Origin: JBQTGK01 sp052400665
GTDB taxonomy: Bacteria; Bacteroidota; Bacteroidia; Bacteroidales; Marinifilaceae
Direction: 5' to 3' (one strand)
DNA: 64,000 nucleotides
Assembly (NCBI GenBank): GCA_052400665.1
Contig: JBQTGK010000005.1
A model generated the notes under the pieces. It made no database searches. It was not told the DNA's origin and saw nothing but the letters and a program-made list of their open reading frames with translations. Positions 9,105-18,126 of the stretch are shown here, one piece after another. The first letter of the stretch is position 1. The number at the start of each line of letters is the position of its first letter. A program made the translations under genes and the position numbers.

Positions 9105-9596
9105 TTATTCGTAATTGTTCAATAAATTTATTGTGCTATGTTTTAGCTTTCTATCTTTTACAATTAAAGTTGTAACCGGAGCTTTCGATTTGCTGTTAAA
9201 AATCATGTCATGCCCCAAACATAAGCCTAATACGATATTAAGCTCGGTTTTTTTGTCTTCTAAATATTTTGCTTGTCCCGCCGGATTACAACTTATTCCC
9301 TCGTAGTTGGGAATTAAATCCGAAAAGGGAATTTTTCCAATTTTACAATTCACCTGTTCAACTGTAAAACCTTCTTTGTTAAGAATTTGACTAAGAATAT
9401 TTGCTTGTTTGGAAAGAGAGGTGCAATGTGCAATTCCTATGCTTTTAATTTTCGATATTTTTGCATATTCAATGATTTCCTGAATTCTATCATTTTTACG
9501 ATTAAGCGAGTCTTCTGCATCTTTCATTATAGTAATATCACTAGTCGTATATATATCTTTAATATCCATATTAAATTGCTTTAAGGAATTACACAT
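9105..9596 (-). CDS. DUF1847 metal-binding protein
   Basis: Small cytoplasmic protein (163 aa) resembling DUF1847. Conserved-looking Cys residues occur in IAHCTSLS, VNCKIGK, ISCNPAGQA and LGLCLGHD, with a second His beside the last, suggesting binding of a metal or Fe-S centre. It lies at the end of a minus-strand group that includes DUF302, an SLAC1 channel and a NifX-like protein, all downstream of a divergent Crp/Fnr regulator. Molecular function unknown. Confidence 0.7.
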   Translation of the reverse strand: MCNSLKQFNMDIKDIYTTSDITIMKDAEDSLNRKNDRIQEIIEYAKISKIKSIGIAHCTSLSKQANILSQILNKEGFTVEQVNCKIGKIPFSDLIPNYEGISCNPAGQAKYLEDKKTELNIVLGLCLGHDMIFNSKSKAPVTTLIVKDRKLKHSTINLLNNYE

Positions 9597-9633
9597 TGCT
9601 TTTACAAACTATAATTTTTTACTCTGTATGATT

Positions 9634-10137
9634 TTAAAACAGAGTATATTTTAAATTGATAAAGCGCATTATATCTTCAACTTCTAAAGATACTTCTTCA
9701 ATTATTTCTTCAATTTCTCCACCAAATATTTTTCCCATAATGGCTCCATTCATGGTTGATACAAATACTTGGCCATCTGATTTTTCATAAACGGCGAACG
9801 ATTTTGGCATCATATTACCAATTTTCTTTCTTTTATCGGAAGCAAGCATTTTAGCTGAAAATCCTGCATGACAATACTTAATAATTTTATATTTTCCAAT
9901 TCCTTTTCCACCATTTATTAATATTTCTCTGTTCTGATCGATAACAGTGCTAACATGCCAACCTGCTTTTGAATTAATACGCTGGTTTATTACTTCAACC
10001 GTTTTATCGAAAGGATAGGGGCTTTTTAATTCTTTAATCATCATCTCACCCGAAGATATGCTTAAGGTGATTCCGGAAAATATAATGCCTGCAAAAAATC
10101 CCAGGATAACTGATGCTATTATAAGTATATGTTTCAT
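9634..10137 (-). CDS. DUF302 family protein with N-terminal membrane anchor
   Basis: The 167-aa protein has one N-terminal transmembrane helix (about residues 4-26) followed by a DUF302 domain; the segment from SPYPFDKTVEVI to YCHAGFSAKML and the MPKSFAVYE strand fit this fold. DUF302 proteins are frequent in redox and sulfur contexts but lack an assigned reaction. It is 11 bp downstream of the SLAC1-type gene and probably in its operon. Confidence 0.75.
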   Translation of the reverse strand: MKHILIIASVILGFFAGIIFSGITLSISSGEMMIKELKSPYPFDKTVEVINQRINSKAGWHVSTVIDQNREILINGGKGIGKYKIIKYCHAGFSAKMLASDKRKKIGNMMPKSFAVYEKSDGQVFVSTMNGAIMGKIFGGEIEEIIEEVSLEVEDIMRFINLKYTLF

Positions 10138-10148
10138 TTTTTAATTTA

Positions 10149-11099
10149 TTAGTCTTCGTTTACACATATTTCGCCTTTTCTTATTTTGCCAATAGTTTTC
10201 CAGGCCACAAAGCTTATTGTTGCAATGGCTATTGTTATGAAAAAGAAAGACAGGTATTTATAAATATTTTCGTGAGTAATTTGAAAGGCTACAACCGATG
10301 CAATGGTAATGGCCATTAGTGGAAAAGTAAATGCCCACCATGAAATAAAAAATTCAAGTTTTTCGAAGCTTTTATGCAATACCAATAGTAAGGCCACAAA
10401 AAAGTAGGCTATAAACAATAGAAAAACTGCAAAAGTATCCCAGCTTTGCATTATTCTTATGTAGGATATAAATCCTATGGCAGGAGGTGCAATTAGAATA
10501 AATAAGGTTGGAACAAATTTTTGTGGTAGCTGATTGTGAAAAATTGCTCTGTTTAAAAATATGGTGAACAGAATCATCCAAAAGAATAAGCCGAGTGCAA
10601 AATAGAAAAACGAAAATGCTTTTGGCATGTACTCAACTCCTGCAATTGGAATGAGCATATTACCAACAATTGGAATAAACCAGGCTGGATTCATAAATTT
10701 AATTTCGATATTATTTTGTATCCAGTAAGCTATTGTGTACATCATAAATAAGGTATGTACAATGGTTCCTGTCCACCAAAACACCATCGATAAAAAGGGC
10801 CAAAAATTCATGAATGCTATCGATAGTAGTAGAATTGAAATTGAAAAAGCTGAGAAAAAGTTTATCCTGATTCTGTGATTAAAATCTATTTTCACCTGTT
10901 CGAAATGCTTTACAGCTTTTAATCCATAGAGAAAGGATATTCCTAAAAAAAGAACAAAGCTTGTGAATAGTAAAACTTCGTAAAATATTTTAGGCAGCCA
11001 TTGCATGTGGTAAAACTTTGCAAAAACAATGCTTAAACCAGCAAGTCCCATTATTATAGCAAAAGCGGTAATGGGGAAATATTTTAATTTTTCTTTCAT
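10149..11099 (-). CDS. SLAC1/TehA-family anion channel-like membrane protein
   Basis: Integral membrane protein (316 aa) with about ten hydrophobic helices, matching the SLAC1/TDT family of anion channels and exporters. The FPITAFAIIMGLAGLSI start and the MNPAWFIPIVGNMLIPIAGVEYMP segment (family-typical helix ends) are clear. In bacteria such proteins have been tied to anion (nitrate, sulfite, malate, tellurite) movement; the ion here cannot be predicted. The neighbouring CoA-binding and NifX-like genes hint at a redox-controlled operon. Confidence 0.85.
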   Translation of the reverse strand: MKEKLKYFPITAFAIIMGLAGLSIVFAKFYHMQWLPKIFYEVLLFTSFVLFLGISFLYGLKAVKHFEQVKIDFNHRIRINFFSAFSISILLLSIAFMNFWPFLSMVFWWTGTIVHTLFMMYTIAYWIQNNIEIKFMNPAWFIPIVGNMLIPIAGVEYMPKAFSFFYFALGLFFWMILFTIFLNRAIFHNQLPQKFVPTLFILIAPPAIGFISYIRIMQSWDTFAVFLLFIAYFFVALLLVLHKSFEKLEFFISWWAFTFPLMAITIASVVAFQITHENIYKYLSFFFITIAIATISFVAWKTIGKIRKGEICVNED

Positions 11100-11138
11100 T
11101 TGTAAGTTATTGATATAAAATGATTTCTGCTTGGTTTA

Positions 11139-11501
11139 TCAGTAAACATTTGTGGCAAGAAGGACTAAAGTGCAGGCTCTTTCAGCTTTAATGTTTAAAG
11201 TAGTTAGCTTCTCTTCAAAATCAGGGTTTTCCGTTCCCGGATTAAAAATTACTCTGCGAGGATGTAAGTCGATAATGTACTGGTAATATTTGTCCTGATT
11301 TTTTGCCGATACGTAAAGAGTAACTGTATCAACATCGGTATAAGCCACTTGCTGTTTTGTTATTTCATGATTAAAAAGTGTGCCGGCACGATTTCCCAGC
11401 ATATAAATTTCATGATTGTTAGCCAGTAATTTTTCAGCTGCTTTATAAGAGTATCGCTCAGGTTTTAGGCTGGCGCCAATTATTAATGTTTTATTGTTCA
11501 T
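11139..11501 (-). CDS. CoA-binding domain protein (YccU-like)
   Basis: Short Rossmann-fold protein (120 aa) of the CoA-binding family. The N-terminal TLIIGASLKPERYSYKAA is the nucleotide-binding loop, and VTLYVSAKNQDKYYQYI followed by RVIFNPGTENPDFE gives the second half of the fold. The same fold occurs in succinyl-CoA synthetase alpha; standalone forms have no firmly established reaction. It lies between the NifX-like gene and the SLAC1 gene, all minus strand with short gaps. Confidence 0.85.
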   Translation of the reverse strand: MNNKTLIIGASLKPERYSYKAAEKLLANNHEIYMLGNRAGTLFNHEITKQQVAYTDVDTVTLYVSAKNQDKYYQYIIDLHPRRVIFNPGTENPDFEEKLTTLNIKAERACTLVLLATNVY

Positions 11502-11524
11502 CTATTTAAAAATTTTATAGTTTT

Positions 11525-11962
11525 CTATTTAATCGGAATTTTTGCTATTCCGGTATTTATCGAAAAAAGCCTGTATTCTGTCGGATTAATCTCTAGTTCA
11601 TCAATAATCCATTTCATATTTGCCAATAGCATTTCAAATGCATTTTCTGTTTTGCAATTGTGTAAGGCAACAGGAATAAAATATTTGTTAATCATTTTAA
11701 TATTCAGACCAAATTGAGGCGATACCAGTACCTGAACTTTATTTTTCTTAAGGAGCTTAATAATTGATTTTCCTTTTTCTTTAGAACCATGAATGTTTTT
11801 CTCATCCAGATTTTTAAAAGTATTTATCTGATGCGAAATCAGTGAAAACTGACCATTACAATATTCATAAATCAGATATTTATCAACATCGCCAAAGTGT
11901 TGTTTTGCAAACTCATTTGCGTTGTTTACAGCAAATGCAAATATTATTTTGGAATTAATCAT
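11525..11962 (-). CDS. NifX/NifB-type dinitrogenase cofactor-domain protein
   Basis: The 145-aa protein belongs to the Nitro_FeMo-Co domain family. The start KIIFAFAVNNANEFAKQHFGD and the central VQVLVSPQFGLNIKM segment match NifX/NifY and NafY-type folds that hold metal clusters. No nitrogenase genes are in the window, so it probably belongs to the broad stand-alone group and may bind another Fe-S or metal cofactor. First gene of the minus-strand group and divergent from the Crp/Fnr gene. Confidence 0.72.
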   Translation of the reverse strand: MINSKIIFAFAVNNANEFAKQHFGDVDKYLIYEYCNGQFSLISHQINTFKNLDEKNIHGSKEKGKSIIKLLKKNKVQVLVSPQFGLNIKMINKYFIPVALHNCKTENAFEMLLANMKWIIDELEINPTEYRLFSINTGIAKIPIK

Positions 11963-12128
11963 ACTACAGCTTTTGTTATTTGTTTTTAATCCAGATAAGA
12001 ATACTGATGCAAAAATATTTAGTGTGACCTGTTAAGGCAAGAAAATGGGAGTGGGGTATTTCGCTATTGCAATTGTAATTTGATAGTTATTTTATGACGA
12101 TATAATAATTCTCTTTCGTGAAATAGTG

Positions 12129-12158
12129 TTTGATTTTATGAAACGATAATTACATTTG
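12129..12158 (+). promoter_or_regulatory. Bacteroidota-type promoter for the Crp/Fnr gene
   Basis: A TTTG box (12129-12132) is followed after 18 bp by TACATTTG (12151-12158), an exact match to the Bacteroidota TAnnTTTG -7 element. It ends 29 bp before the start codon of the regulator. No Shine–Dalgarno sequence is seen after it. Confidence 0.6.
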
Positions 12159-12187
12159 TACAAGTTGAACCCTAAAAATCAAGTATA

Positions 12188-12877
12188 TTGAATTCAAAAA
12201 ACGACAATATAGAAGATGCTGCAACAAGTTTCGATTGTTTTAAAAATCTGAATGTTGATGATTTAAAGATGATAAACGAAAAGAAAAAACAGCTTACTTT
12301 TTTTAGAGAGGAAACGGTGTTTAAGCAGGGTGCTTTTGCTTCGCATGTATTATTTGTGAATAAAGGTCTGGTTCGTATTTATTTGCAAACCAGTAGCAAC
12401 AAGCAAATTAATATTCGTATAGCCAGGCAGGGCGATTTAATGGCTTTCTCGTCTATTTTCGGAATTGAAACTTATCTTTATTCGGCAATGGCATTAAAAG
12501 ATTCTCAAATTTGTATGGTCGATAAGGAAGCTTTAAAAAATTTATTGCTCAGAAATCCTGATTTTGCACTGCAAATTAATTCTAAGAATTGTGCCAACGA
12601 AAATAGGTATATCAATATTATTCAGAATATTTCCTATAAACAAATGCGGGGAAAACTGGCTTCGGCTTTACTGTATTTATCTTCCGATGAGTTTAAGGAT
12701 GAGGATGTTTATGAGTACCTAAGCCGACAGAACATTGCTGATTTTGCATCGATTAGTGTGGAAAGTGCAGTGAAATTTATTAAGGAATTTGAAAAGGAAA
12801 ATATTATTTCGCTTAACGGGAAACGAATTGTAATTGAGGATAGAAAAACATTGGAGGAAATTAATCTTAGAGGTTAG
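12188..12877 (+). CDS. Crp/Fnr-family transcriptional regulator
   Basis: Cyclic-nucleotide-binding-like sensor domain (about residues 15-130; the AFASHVLFVNKGLVRIY and ARQGDLMAFSS segments mark the beta-roll) followed by a winged helix-turn-helix (about 170-225; LSRQNIADFASISVESAVKFIKEFE). Length 229 aa. The start is TTG; the next ATG would remove part of the sensor domain. No N-terminal Cys cluster like that of Fnr is present, so it probably does not hold a 4Fe-4S centre. Its position between the NifX/SLAC1/DUF302 group and a hemoglobin gene suggests control of a hypoxia or nitrosative-stress response; this is inference. Confidence 0.85.
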   Translation: MNSKNDNIEDAATSFDCFKNLNVDDLKMINEKKKQLTFFREETVFKQGAFASHVLFVNKGLVRIYLQTSSNKQINIRIARQGDLMAFSSIFGIETYLYSAMALKDSQICMVDKEALKNLLLRNPDFALQINSKNCANENRYINIIQNISYKQMRGKLASALLYLSSDEFKDEDVYEYLSRQNIADFASISVESAVKFIKEFEKENIISLNGKRIVIEDRKTLEEINLRG

Positions 12878-12997
12878 CATCTAAATTATTTTTCGGTAAT
12901 TGTATATAATTTACAAGTAAGTGGTTTTTTTATTCGTGAGAAGTTTATAATTTGAATAAAATTTAAGTTCCTATAGGATAAGATAAAATTGGAAAAA

Positions 12998-13429
12998 ATG
13001 GAATTAAAAATAAACGATTATCAGTTTGGAGAAAGACCTGAGGTTACAAGACCTAAGCCCGAGATTTTAACAATTTTGGGAGAAAGTGGCATAAGAAAAT
13101 TGGTTGATGATCATTATAATCTGCTAAAAAAGAGTGATTATAGTCCACTTTTTCCGCAAGAAGAAGAGGAATTTGAAGCTGCGAAATTGCGCTCATCAGA
13201 TTTTTTTATTCAGATATTAGGTGGTCCTGAATATTTTAACCAAAACAGAGGACAACCAAAACTAATTTATCGTCATTCTAATTTTAAAATCACTAAAAAG
13301 GCAAGAATAGTTTGGCTGGAATGTTACCAGCAGCTGTTGCCAAAACTAAATTTATCAGAAGAATTAATTCTTTCTTACTGGAATTATTTGAATATTTTTT
13401 CTGCCTGGATGGTAAATTCAAAGGAGTAA
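12998..13429 (+). CDS. Truncated hemoglobin (bacterial globin)
   Basis: Globin of the truncated hemoglobin superfamily, 143 aa from the ATG at 12998 (an in-frame TTG three codons earlier is possible but less likely). Family features are visible: an early helix with LVDDHYNLLKKSDYSPLFP, the ILGGPEYFNQNRGQPKL loop, the heme-proximal RHSNFKITKKAR with His at the expected place, and VWLECYQQLL. Such globins bind O2 or NO; with the Crp/Fnr regulator 120 bp upstream, a role in NO detoxification is the best guess. Confidence 0.85.
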   Translation: MELKINDYQFGERPEVTRPKPEILTILGESGIRKLVDDHYNLLKKSDYSPLFPQEEEEFEAAKLRSSDFFIQILGGPEYFNQNRGQPKLIYRHSNFKITKKARIVWLECYQQLLPKLNLSEELILSYWNYLNIFSAWMVNSKE

Positions 13430-13489
13430 AAATAAAATTAAAAGAAACCTAAGAAAAGACTTTTTAACCTAATAGTAGAAACTCAAATT

Positions 13490-13522
13490 AAAAAAGAGAT
13501 CGCTAATGCAGATCTCTTTTTT
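13490..13522. terminator. Bidirectional intrinsic terminator
   Basis: Stem AAAAAAGAGATC / GATCTCTTTTTT with a 9-base loop, between the globin stop (+) and the TM2 protein stop (-). A- and T-runs on both sides suit termination in both directions. Confidence 0.85.
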
Positions 13523-13528
13523 AATATT

Positions 13529-13753
13529 TTAGTTTTTAATATATAGCCCTTCTTTATCTTTAAAGCTGCCAACAGCTATAATAATAAAGTCGATAAGAGT
13601 CCAGATTCCAAATCCTCCAAGAGTTAATAGCATTAAAACTCCGGTTCCTATTTTGCCAGCATAAAAGCGGTGAACTCCAAGAGAACCCAGAAAGAAGCAT
13701 AATAATAGCATTGCTACGAAGTTTTTTTCGCTTTTTTGATTTACGATTTCCAT
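13529..13753 (-). CDS. TM2 domain protein
   Basis: Small membrane protein (74 aa) with the TM2 pattern: helix 1 (FVAMLLLCFFLGSLGVHRFYAG), the conserved G-x-H-R-F-Y turn, then helix 2 ending in GIWTLIDFIIIAVGSFKD. TM2 proteins are widespread and of unsettled function. Monocistronic, flanked by terminators on both sides. Confidence 0.88.
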   Translation of the reverse strand: MEIVNQKSEKNFVAMLLLCFFLGSLGVHRFYAGKIGTGVLMLLTLGGFGIWTLIDFIIIAVGSFKDKEGLYIKN

Positions 13754-13828
13754 AATTTAAAATTTGTATGTGTTAAACAATAATTAAAAATAGTAAAAAA
13801 TATAATTAATTATATTATAAGTAGATAA

Positions 13829-13860
13829 AAAAAGCTACTGATAATTATCAGTAGCTTTTT
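13829..13860. terminator. Perfect palindromic terminator after queA
   Basis: Perfect inverted repeat with arms AAAAAGCTACTGATAA / TTATCAGTAGCTTTTT. It lies 20 bp downstream of the queA stop and ends the ftsX–queA operon on the minus strand. Confidence 0.8.
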
Positions 13861-13880
13861 GTTTTCAAAAGAAATATCTT

Positions 13881-14930
13881 TTAGATGATTAGCATTGCAT
13901 CACCATAAGTTCCAAATCTGTATTTTTCTTTAATTGCTTCTTCATAAGCAGCCATTACATTATCGTATCCACCAAAAGCACAGGCCATCATCATTAAAGT
14001 AGAAAGTGGCAAGTGGAAATTGGTAACCATTCTATTGGGTACATGAAAATCATAAGGAGGGAAAATAAATTTATTTGTCCATCCTTCGAAAGGTTTTAAA
14101 GTACCCATTGTAGATACTGAGCTTTCCAAAGTTCTCATTACGGTAGTTCCTACTGCACAAACATTTTTCTTCTTTTTCTTTGCAGTATTTACTTTTTCAA
14201 CAGCTTCATCTTCAATAAAGATTTGCTCCGAATCCATTTTGTGTTTGGTTAAATCTTCAACATCAACATTTCTAAAGTTACCCAAACCAACATGTAAGGT
14301 TACTTCTGCAAAGTCGACTCCTTTAATTTCCAAACGCTTCATTAGTTCGCGGCTAAAATGCATTCCTGCAGTTGGAGCAGCAACAGCACCTTCGTGCTTG
14401 GCAAAAATGGTTTGGTAACGTTCTGCATCTTCTGGTTCTACCGAGCGATCGATAAATTTAGGAAGAGGAGTTTCTCCCAATCCGAAAAGTGTATTTTTAA
14501 AATCCTCGTAAGGACCATCGTAAAGAAAACGTAATGTTCTACCTCTTGAGGTGGTATTATCGATTACTTCGGCAACCAACAAATCGTCTTCACCAAAATA
14601 AAGTTTATTACCAATTCTGATTTTACGAGCAGGATCAACCAAAACGTCCCATAATCGTTGTTCACGATTTAATTCTCTCAATAAAAATACTTCAATTTCT
14701 GCTCCGGTTTTTTCTTTATTTCCGTATAAACGAGCAGGAAATACTTTGGTATTGTTAAACACCATCACATCTTCATCGTCGAAATATTCGATTAAATCTT
14801 TAAAGATTTTGTGTTCAATTTCTCCTGTATCTTTGTGAAGTACCATTAAGCGAGACTCATCTCTGTTATAGGCTGGATGTAAAGCAATAAGTTCTGTAGG
14901 TAATTTATACTTAAACTTAGATAACTTCAT
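13881..14930 (-). CDS. queA: S-adenosylmethionine:tRNA ribosyltransferase-isomerase QueA
   Basis: QueA transfers and isomerises the ribosyl part of SAM onto preQ1 in tRNA to make epoxyqueuosine. The 349-aa length and family motifs are normal: PAYNRDESRLMVLHK near the N-terminus, VMVFNNTKVFPARLYG, HEGAVAAPTAGMHFS in the centre, and PNRMVTNFHLPLSTLMMMACAFGG near the C-terminus. Last gene of the minus-strand operon ftsX–DUF3098–uppP–truB–queA. Confidence 0.97.
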   Translation of the reverse strand: MKLSKFKYKLPTELIALHPAYNRDESRLMVLHKDTGEIEHKIFKDLIEYFDDEDVMVFNNTKVFPARLYGNKEKTGAEIEVFLLRELNREQRLWDVLVDPARKIRIGNKLYFGEDDLLVAEVIDNTTSRGRTLRFLYDGPYEDFKNTLFGLGETPLPKFIDRSVEPEDAERYQTIFAKHEGAVAAPTAGMHFSRELMKRLEIKGVDFAEVTLHVGLGNFRNVDVEDLTKHKMDSEQIFIEDEAVEKVNTAKKKKKNVCAVGTTVMRTLESSVSTMGTLKPFEGWTNKFIFPPYDFHVPNRMVTNFHLPLSTLMMMACAFGGYDNVMAAYEEAIKEKYRFGTYGDAMLII

Positions 14931-15012
14931 AAGGCTGACTGACTTTTATGTTATATTTTTTGATAATCGGAAAATGCAAAGCTCTCCTTTTTACGAAAAA
15001 GTTGCAAGATAG

Positions 15013-15717
15013 TTATAAATTTTCTAAGAATTTTATAAAATCTTCAATTTCAATAGCATCGTCGATCTTAAAATCGCCGATTTGAGTGCGCTGCAGTGCT
15101 GTTAAATGTGCACCACTTTTTAATGCCTTCCCAATATCACGGGCTAAGGCTCTTATATAAGTTCCTTTGCTACAGACTACTCTTATTTTTAAAATGTTTT
15201 TTTCAAATTCTAAAATTTCGATATCATCTATAACAAGTGTCTTTTTTTTAATCTCAACTTCCTGACCTTTTCGGGCATATTCGTAGGCACGTTTTCCATT
15301 TACTTTTACTGCCGAATAATCTGGAGGACGTTGTTCTATGGTTCCAATAAATCCTTTTAGGACTTCGCTAATCAATTCTTGATTAATGTGTTGAGTTGGG
15401 TGTTCTTGATCTATTTCTGTTTCAAGATCGAATGATGGCGTTGTTGCTCCTAATTGAAGTGTAGCAATGTACTCTTTTACTTGTGACTGATATGTTTCGA
15501 TTTGTTTGGTATATTTTCCAACACAAACAATCATTAAGCCAGTTGCTAAAGGATCTAAAGTTCCGGCATGTCCAACCTTAATTTTTTTCACACGGAGTTT
15601 ATGCTTGATTTTGTGCTTTATTTTGTTCACCAAATCAAACGAAGTCCATTCGTAAGGTTTGTTCAGAAGAATAAAAGCTCCTTGTTGAAAATCATTATCG
15701 GTTTCGAATCGAATCAT
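15013..15717 (-). CDS. truB: tRNA pseudouridine(55) synthase TruB
   Basis: TruB makes pseudouridine 55 in the T-loop of tRNAs. The catalytic motif GHAGTLDPLATG gives Asp55. The RPPDYSAVKVNGKRAYEYAR and CSKGTYIRALARDIG segments are typical. Length 234 aa, a short form lacking the C-terminal PUA extension of E. coli TruB, as is usual in this phylum. It lies between uppP and queA. Confidence 0.96.
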   Translation of the reverse strand: MIRFETDNDFQQGAFILLNKPYEWTSFDLVNKIKHKIKHKLRVKKIKVGHAGTLDPLATGLMIVCVGKYTKQIETYQSQVKEYIATLQLGATTPSFDLETEIDQEHPTQHINQELISEVLKGFIGTIEQRPPDYSAVKVNGKRAYEYARKGQEVEIKKKTLVIDDIEILEFEKNILKIRVVCSKGTYIRALARDIGKALKSGAHLTALQRTQIGDFKIDDAIEIEDFIKFLENL

Positions 15718-15756
15718 CTACAGTCAAATTTTAAAAAGAAAAGGCCTTTTTTTTAA

Positions 15757-16545
15757 TTAGCCTGCAAAAATAGCAAATACTCCGATAATCAGGCAATAAA
15801 TTGCAAAATAGATTAGTTTCCCTTTTTTTACCAGTTTTATCATCCAGCTACAAGCGAGTAATCCCGACAGAAAAGCAGCAAGGAAACCAACAATTAAAGG
15901 AGTTGTTTCCAAAGATCCAGTTGATGTAAATTCACCACTTAAAAGGCTTAAAATATTTTCGCCGATAATGGGTACTAAAACCATTAGGAATGAGAATTTA
16001 GCGATATCGGCTTTTTTATTGCCCAGTAACAGACCTGTTGCAATTGTTGCGCCCGAACGAGAAATACCCGGAAGAATGGCACAGGTTTGAGCCAAACCTA
16101 TTATAAAAGCATCCTTAAAAGAGATTTCTTTATCTTTCTGTTTTGCGTAATAGGTAAAGCCTAGTAATGTTGCGGTAATTAAAAGCATAATACCAACGAG
16201 TAGTAAAATTCTTTCGGTATTAAAAAGTGTTTCTACTTCATCCTTAAAAAAGACTCCAACAATTCCGATCGGAATCATAGAAAGAGCAATTTTAGCGATA
16301 TATTGTGTTGATTCGTTCCATTCAAAACTTAGAACATCGGTGAACAGAGCCAGAATATCTTTTCGAAATACAAGTATAGTACTTAGTACTGTAGCGCCAT
16401 GAACAATTACCGTAAATGCAAGGTTATTTTCGGCATTTACTCCCAAAAGGGCTTTTCCTAATTCAAGGTGACCACTACTACTAACGGGTAAAAATTCAGT
16501 AAGTCCCTGGAGTATTCCAAGGATTAGGGCTTCTATCCAAGTCAT
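15757..16545 (-). CDS. uppP: Undecaprenyl-diphosphatase UppP (BacA)
   Basis: Inner-membrane phosphatase recycling undecaprenyl diphosphate for cell wall and polysaccharide synthesis. Both family motifs are present: LQGLTEFLPVSSSGH (Glu17, His26) near the N-terminus and PGISRSGATIATGLLLG in the second half. About eight helices; 262 aa, normal. In operon with truB. Confidence 0.96.
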   Translation of the reverse strand: MTWIEALILGILQGLTEFLPVSSSGHLELGKALLGVNAENNLAFTVIVHGATVLSTILVFRKDILALFTDVLSFEWNESTQYIAKIALSMIPIGIVGVFFKDEVETLFNTERILLLVGIMLLITATLLGFTYYAKQKDKEISFKDAFIIGLAQTCAILPGISRSGATIATGLLLGNKKADIAKFSFLMVLVPIIGENILSLLSGEFTSTGSLETTPLIVGFLAAFLSGLLACSWMIKLVKKGKLIYFAIYCLIIGVFAIFAG

Positions 16546-16652
16546 ATTAAGTAAATGAGTAAATTTGTGATTTTGTGTGTTTGTACTTCAGAAAATGGGT
16601 GAATTCGTAATTGAAAAATGACATTTGGATACCTTCCAAATTCACATATTTA

Positions 16653-16898
16653 CTAGTTTACATCTTTTGGCTTTTTCATGATGGCATAAATTTCGAAAGC
16701 AAAACCGAAAAGAACCACCATAGGCGCAAGAGTAATCCGTCTAAAACTAAAAATACTTTCGTCAAACACGTTTGGATCATCGGAACCACCGCCCATCATC
16801 AATAAAAATCCGATAATGATGATTGCAAATCCTATTACAATAAGTTTGTAGTTCTCTTTTCCAAGAGCAAAACCAGGTTTATTATCTTGTTTATTCAT
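16653..16898 (-). CDS. DUF3098 membrane protein
   Basis: 81-aa protein with two helices (LIVIGFAIIIIGFLLMMGGG and APMVVLFGFAFEIYAIM) separated by a short loop with the DPNVFDESIFSFRRIT sequence usual in DUF3098. It lies between ftsX and uppP, the conserved placement in this phylum. Function unknown; the context suggests an envelope or division role. Confidence 0.85.
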   Translation of the reverse strand: MNKQDNKPGFALGKENYKLIVIGFAIIIIGFLLMMGGGSDDPNVFDESIFSFRRITLAPMVVLFGFAFEIYAIMKKPKDVN

Positions 16899-17026
16899 GT
16901 TTTCAAATTTTTCAAAAGCAAGGTCAAAAGTACAATAAAGTATTTGTAATGCCTAGTTTATTAGTTAGTACTTATGTCCTTTAAAAAAGTATTAAGTTTT
17001 AATATTTACTTTACAGGTTATAACTT

Positions 17027-17899
17027 TTAGTAAAGCGATCGGGATTCAAGATTTAGATATTTGTTAACTGCAAAAAGTGTGGATATCCATGTAATAAGTA
17101 ACCCTAAGAAAATGATTAACAGAAATAAAACTCCCAGCATTTCTATATTACTAAACGTGATTACCTGGCTTAATTCTTTTTGCGATAGGTAGATAACTCC
17201 TGAGAGCATTGCGTTTGCAATTAGGGCTCCTAAAATTCCGTGAAGCAGGCTTTTCCCCATAAATGGTTTTCGAATAAATCCTCTTGTTGCACCAACCAGT
17301 TGCATGGTGTTAATAATAAATCGCTGCGAGTAAATCGATAATCGTATGGTATTGTTAATTAAAGTAAATGAAATTAGAAAAAGCAATCCGCTAAAAGCGA
17401 GAATAATTAAGCTGATTCGTTTTACATTTTCGTTTACTAAATTAACCAGTGATTTTTGGTAATAAATTTCTTGAACCTGAGAATATCGGGTAAAATCTTT
17501 TTCGATAAAAGCGATACTATCGGGATTGGCATATTGTGCATATAGTTTTACATCGATCGTTGCTTTTAGAGGGTTGTAACCCAGAAAGGAAATAAAATCT
17601 TCGCCCAATTCTTTTTGAAGTTCTTTGGCGGCAGTTTGCTTGTCTACAAATTCGGTTGCTTTTACATATTCGGTAGCATCCAGAGTTTTTTGTAATTTTC
17701 TTATTTCAACTTCTTTAACATTATCTTTTAAAATAATTGAGACTCCAATATTTTCTTTAACGTAATTCGATAGCTGATTTGCATTTAAAATCAGTAAGCC
17801 CATAAGTCCCAACATGAATAATACCAGCGAGATACTGATAACCGAAGTGATGTATGAGGAGCGAAGCCTGCGTTTTGTTCCTTTTTCTTTTTGAGCCAT
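17027..17899 (-). CDS. ftsX: Cell division permease-like protein FtsX
   Basis: FtsX joins FtsE and activates peptidoglycan hydrolases at the septum. The 290-aa protein has the usual four helices: one at about residues 17-38, then an extracytoplasmic domain, then three C-terminal helices. The conserved INTMQLVGATRGFIRKPFMGKSLLHGILGA segment precedes the last two helices. ftsE is not adjacent. First gene of the operon to queA. Confidence 0.93.
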   Translation of the reverse strand: MAQKEKGTKRRLRSSYITSVISISLVLFMLGLMGLLILNANQLSNYVKENIGVSIILKDNVKEVEIRKLQKTLDATEYVKATEFVDKQTAAKELQKELGEDFISFLGYNPLKATIDVKLYAQYANPDSIAFIEKDFTRYSQVQEIYYQKSLVNLVNENVKRISLIILAFSGLLFLISFTLINNTIRLSIYSQRFIINTMQLVGATRGFIRKPFMGKSLLHGILGALIANAMLSGVIYLSQKELSQVITFSNIEMLGVLFLLIIFLGLLITWISTLFAVNKYLNLESRSLY

Positions 17900-18126
17900 A
17901 TTGCAAATTTTAAATCGATTAGAATATGTAAATTAATGCACACATGCGAAAATACAATTTTTTGCTGAAAAGCTTCGGGTTAAGACTTACAAGTTTTGCG
18001 TGTTAGTATTGGTTGGTTCAATTTACAATTCAAAGTTTCTAAATCACAAAATTACTCATTCACACATTGGCACATTCCTTTTTTGTTAAATTTGCTTTGA
18101 ATTCACCTCTAAACAAACAAAATACA

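Noticed and set aside
11963..12187. A Crp-type operator between the divergent genes
   Set aside because: No convincing palindrome of the TGTGA-N6-TCACA or TTGAT-N4-ATCAA type; only the TTTG/TAnnTTTG promoter is supported.
18067..18126. Longer start of the flippase
   Set aside because: The 20 extra residues are not family-like; MGIIRQQTIKG from the TTG at 18127 is the usual beginning.
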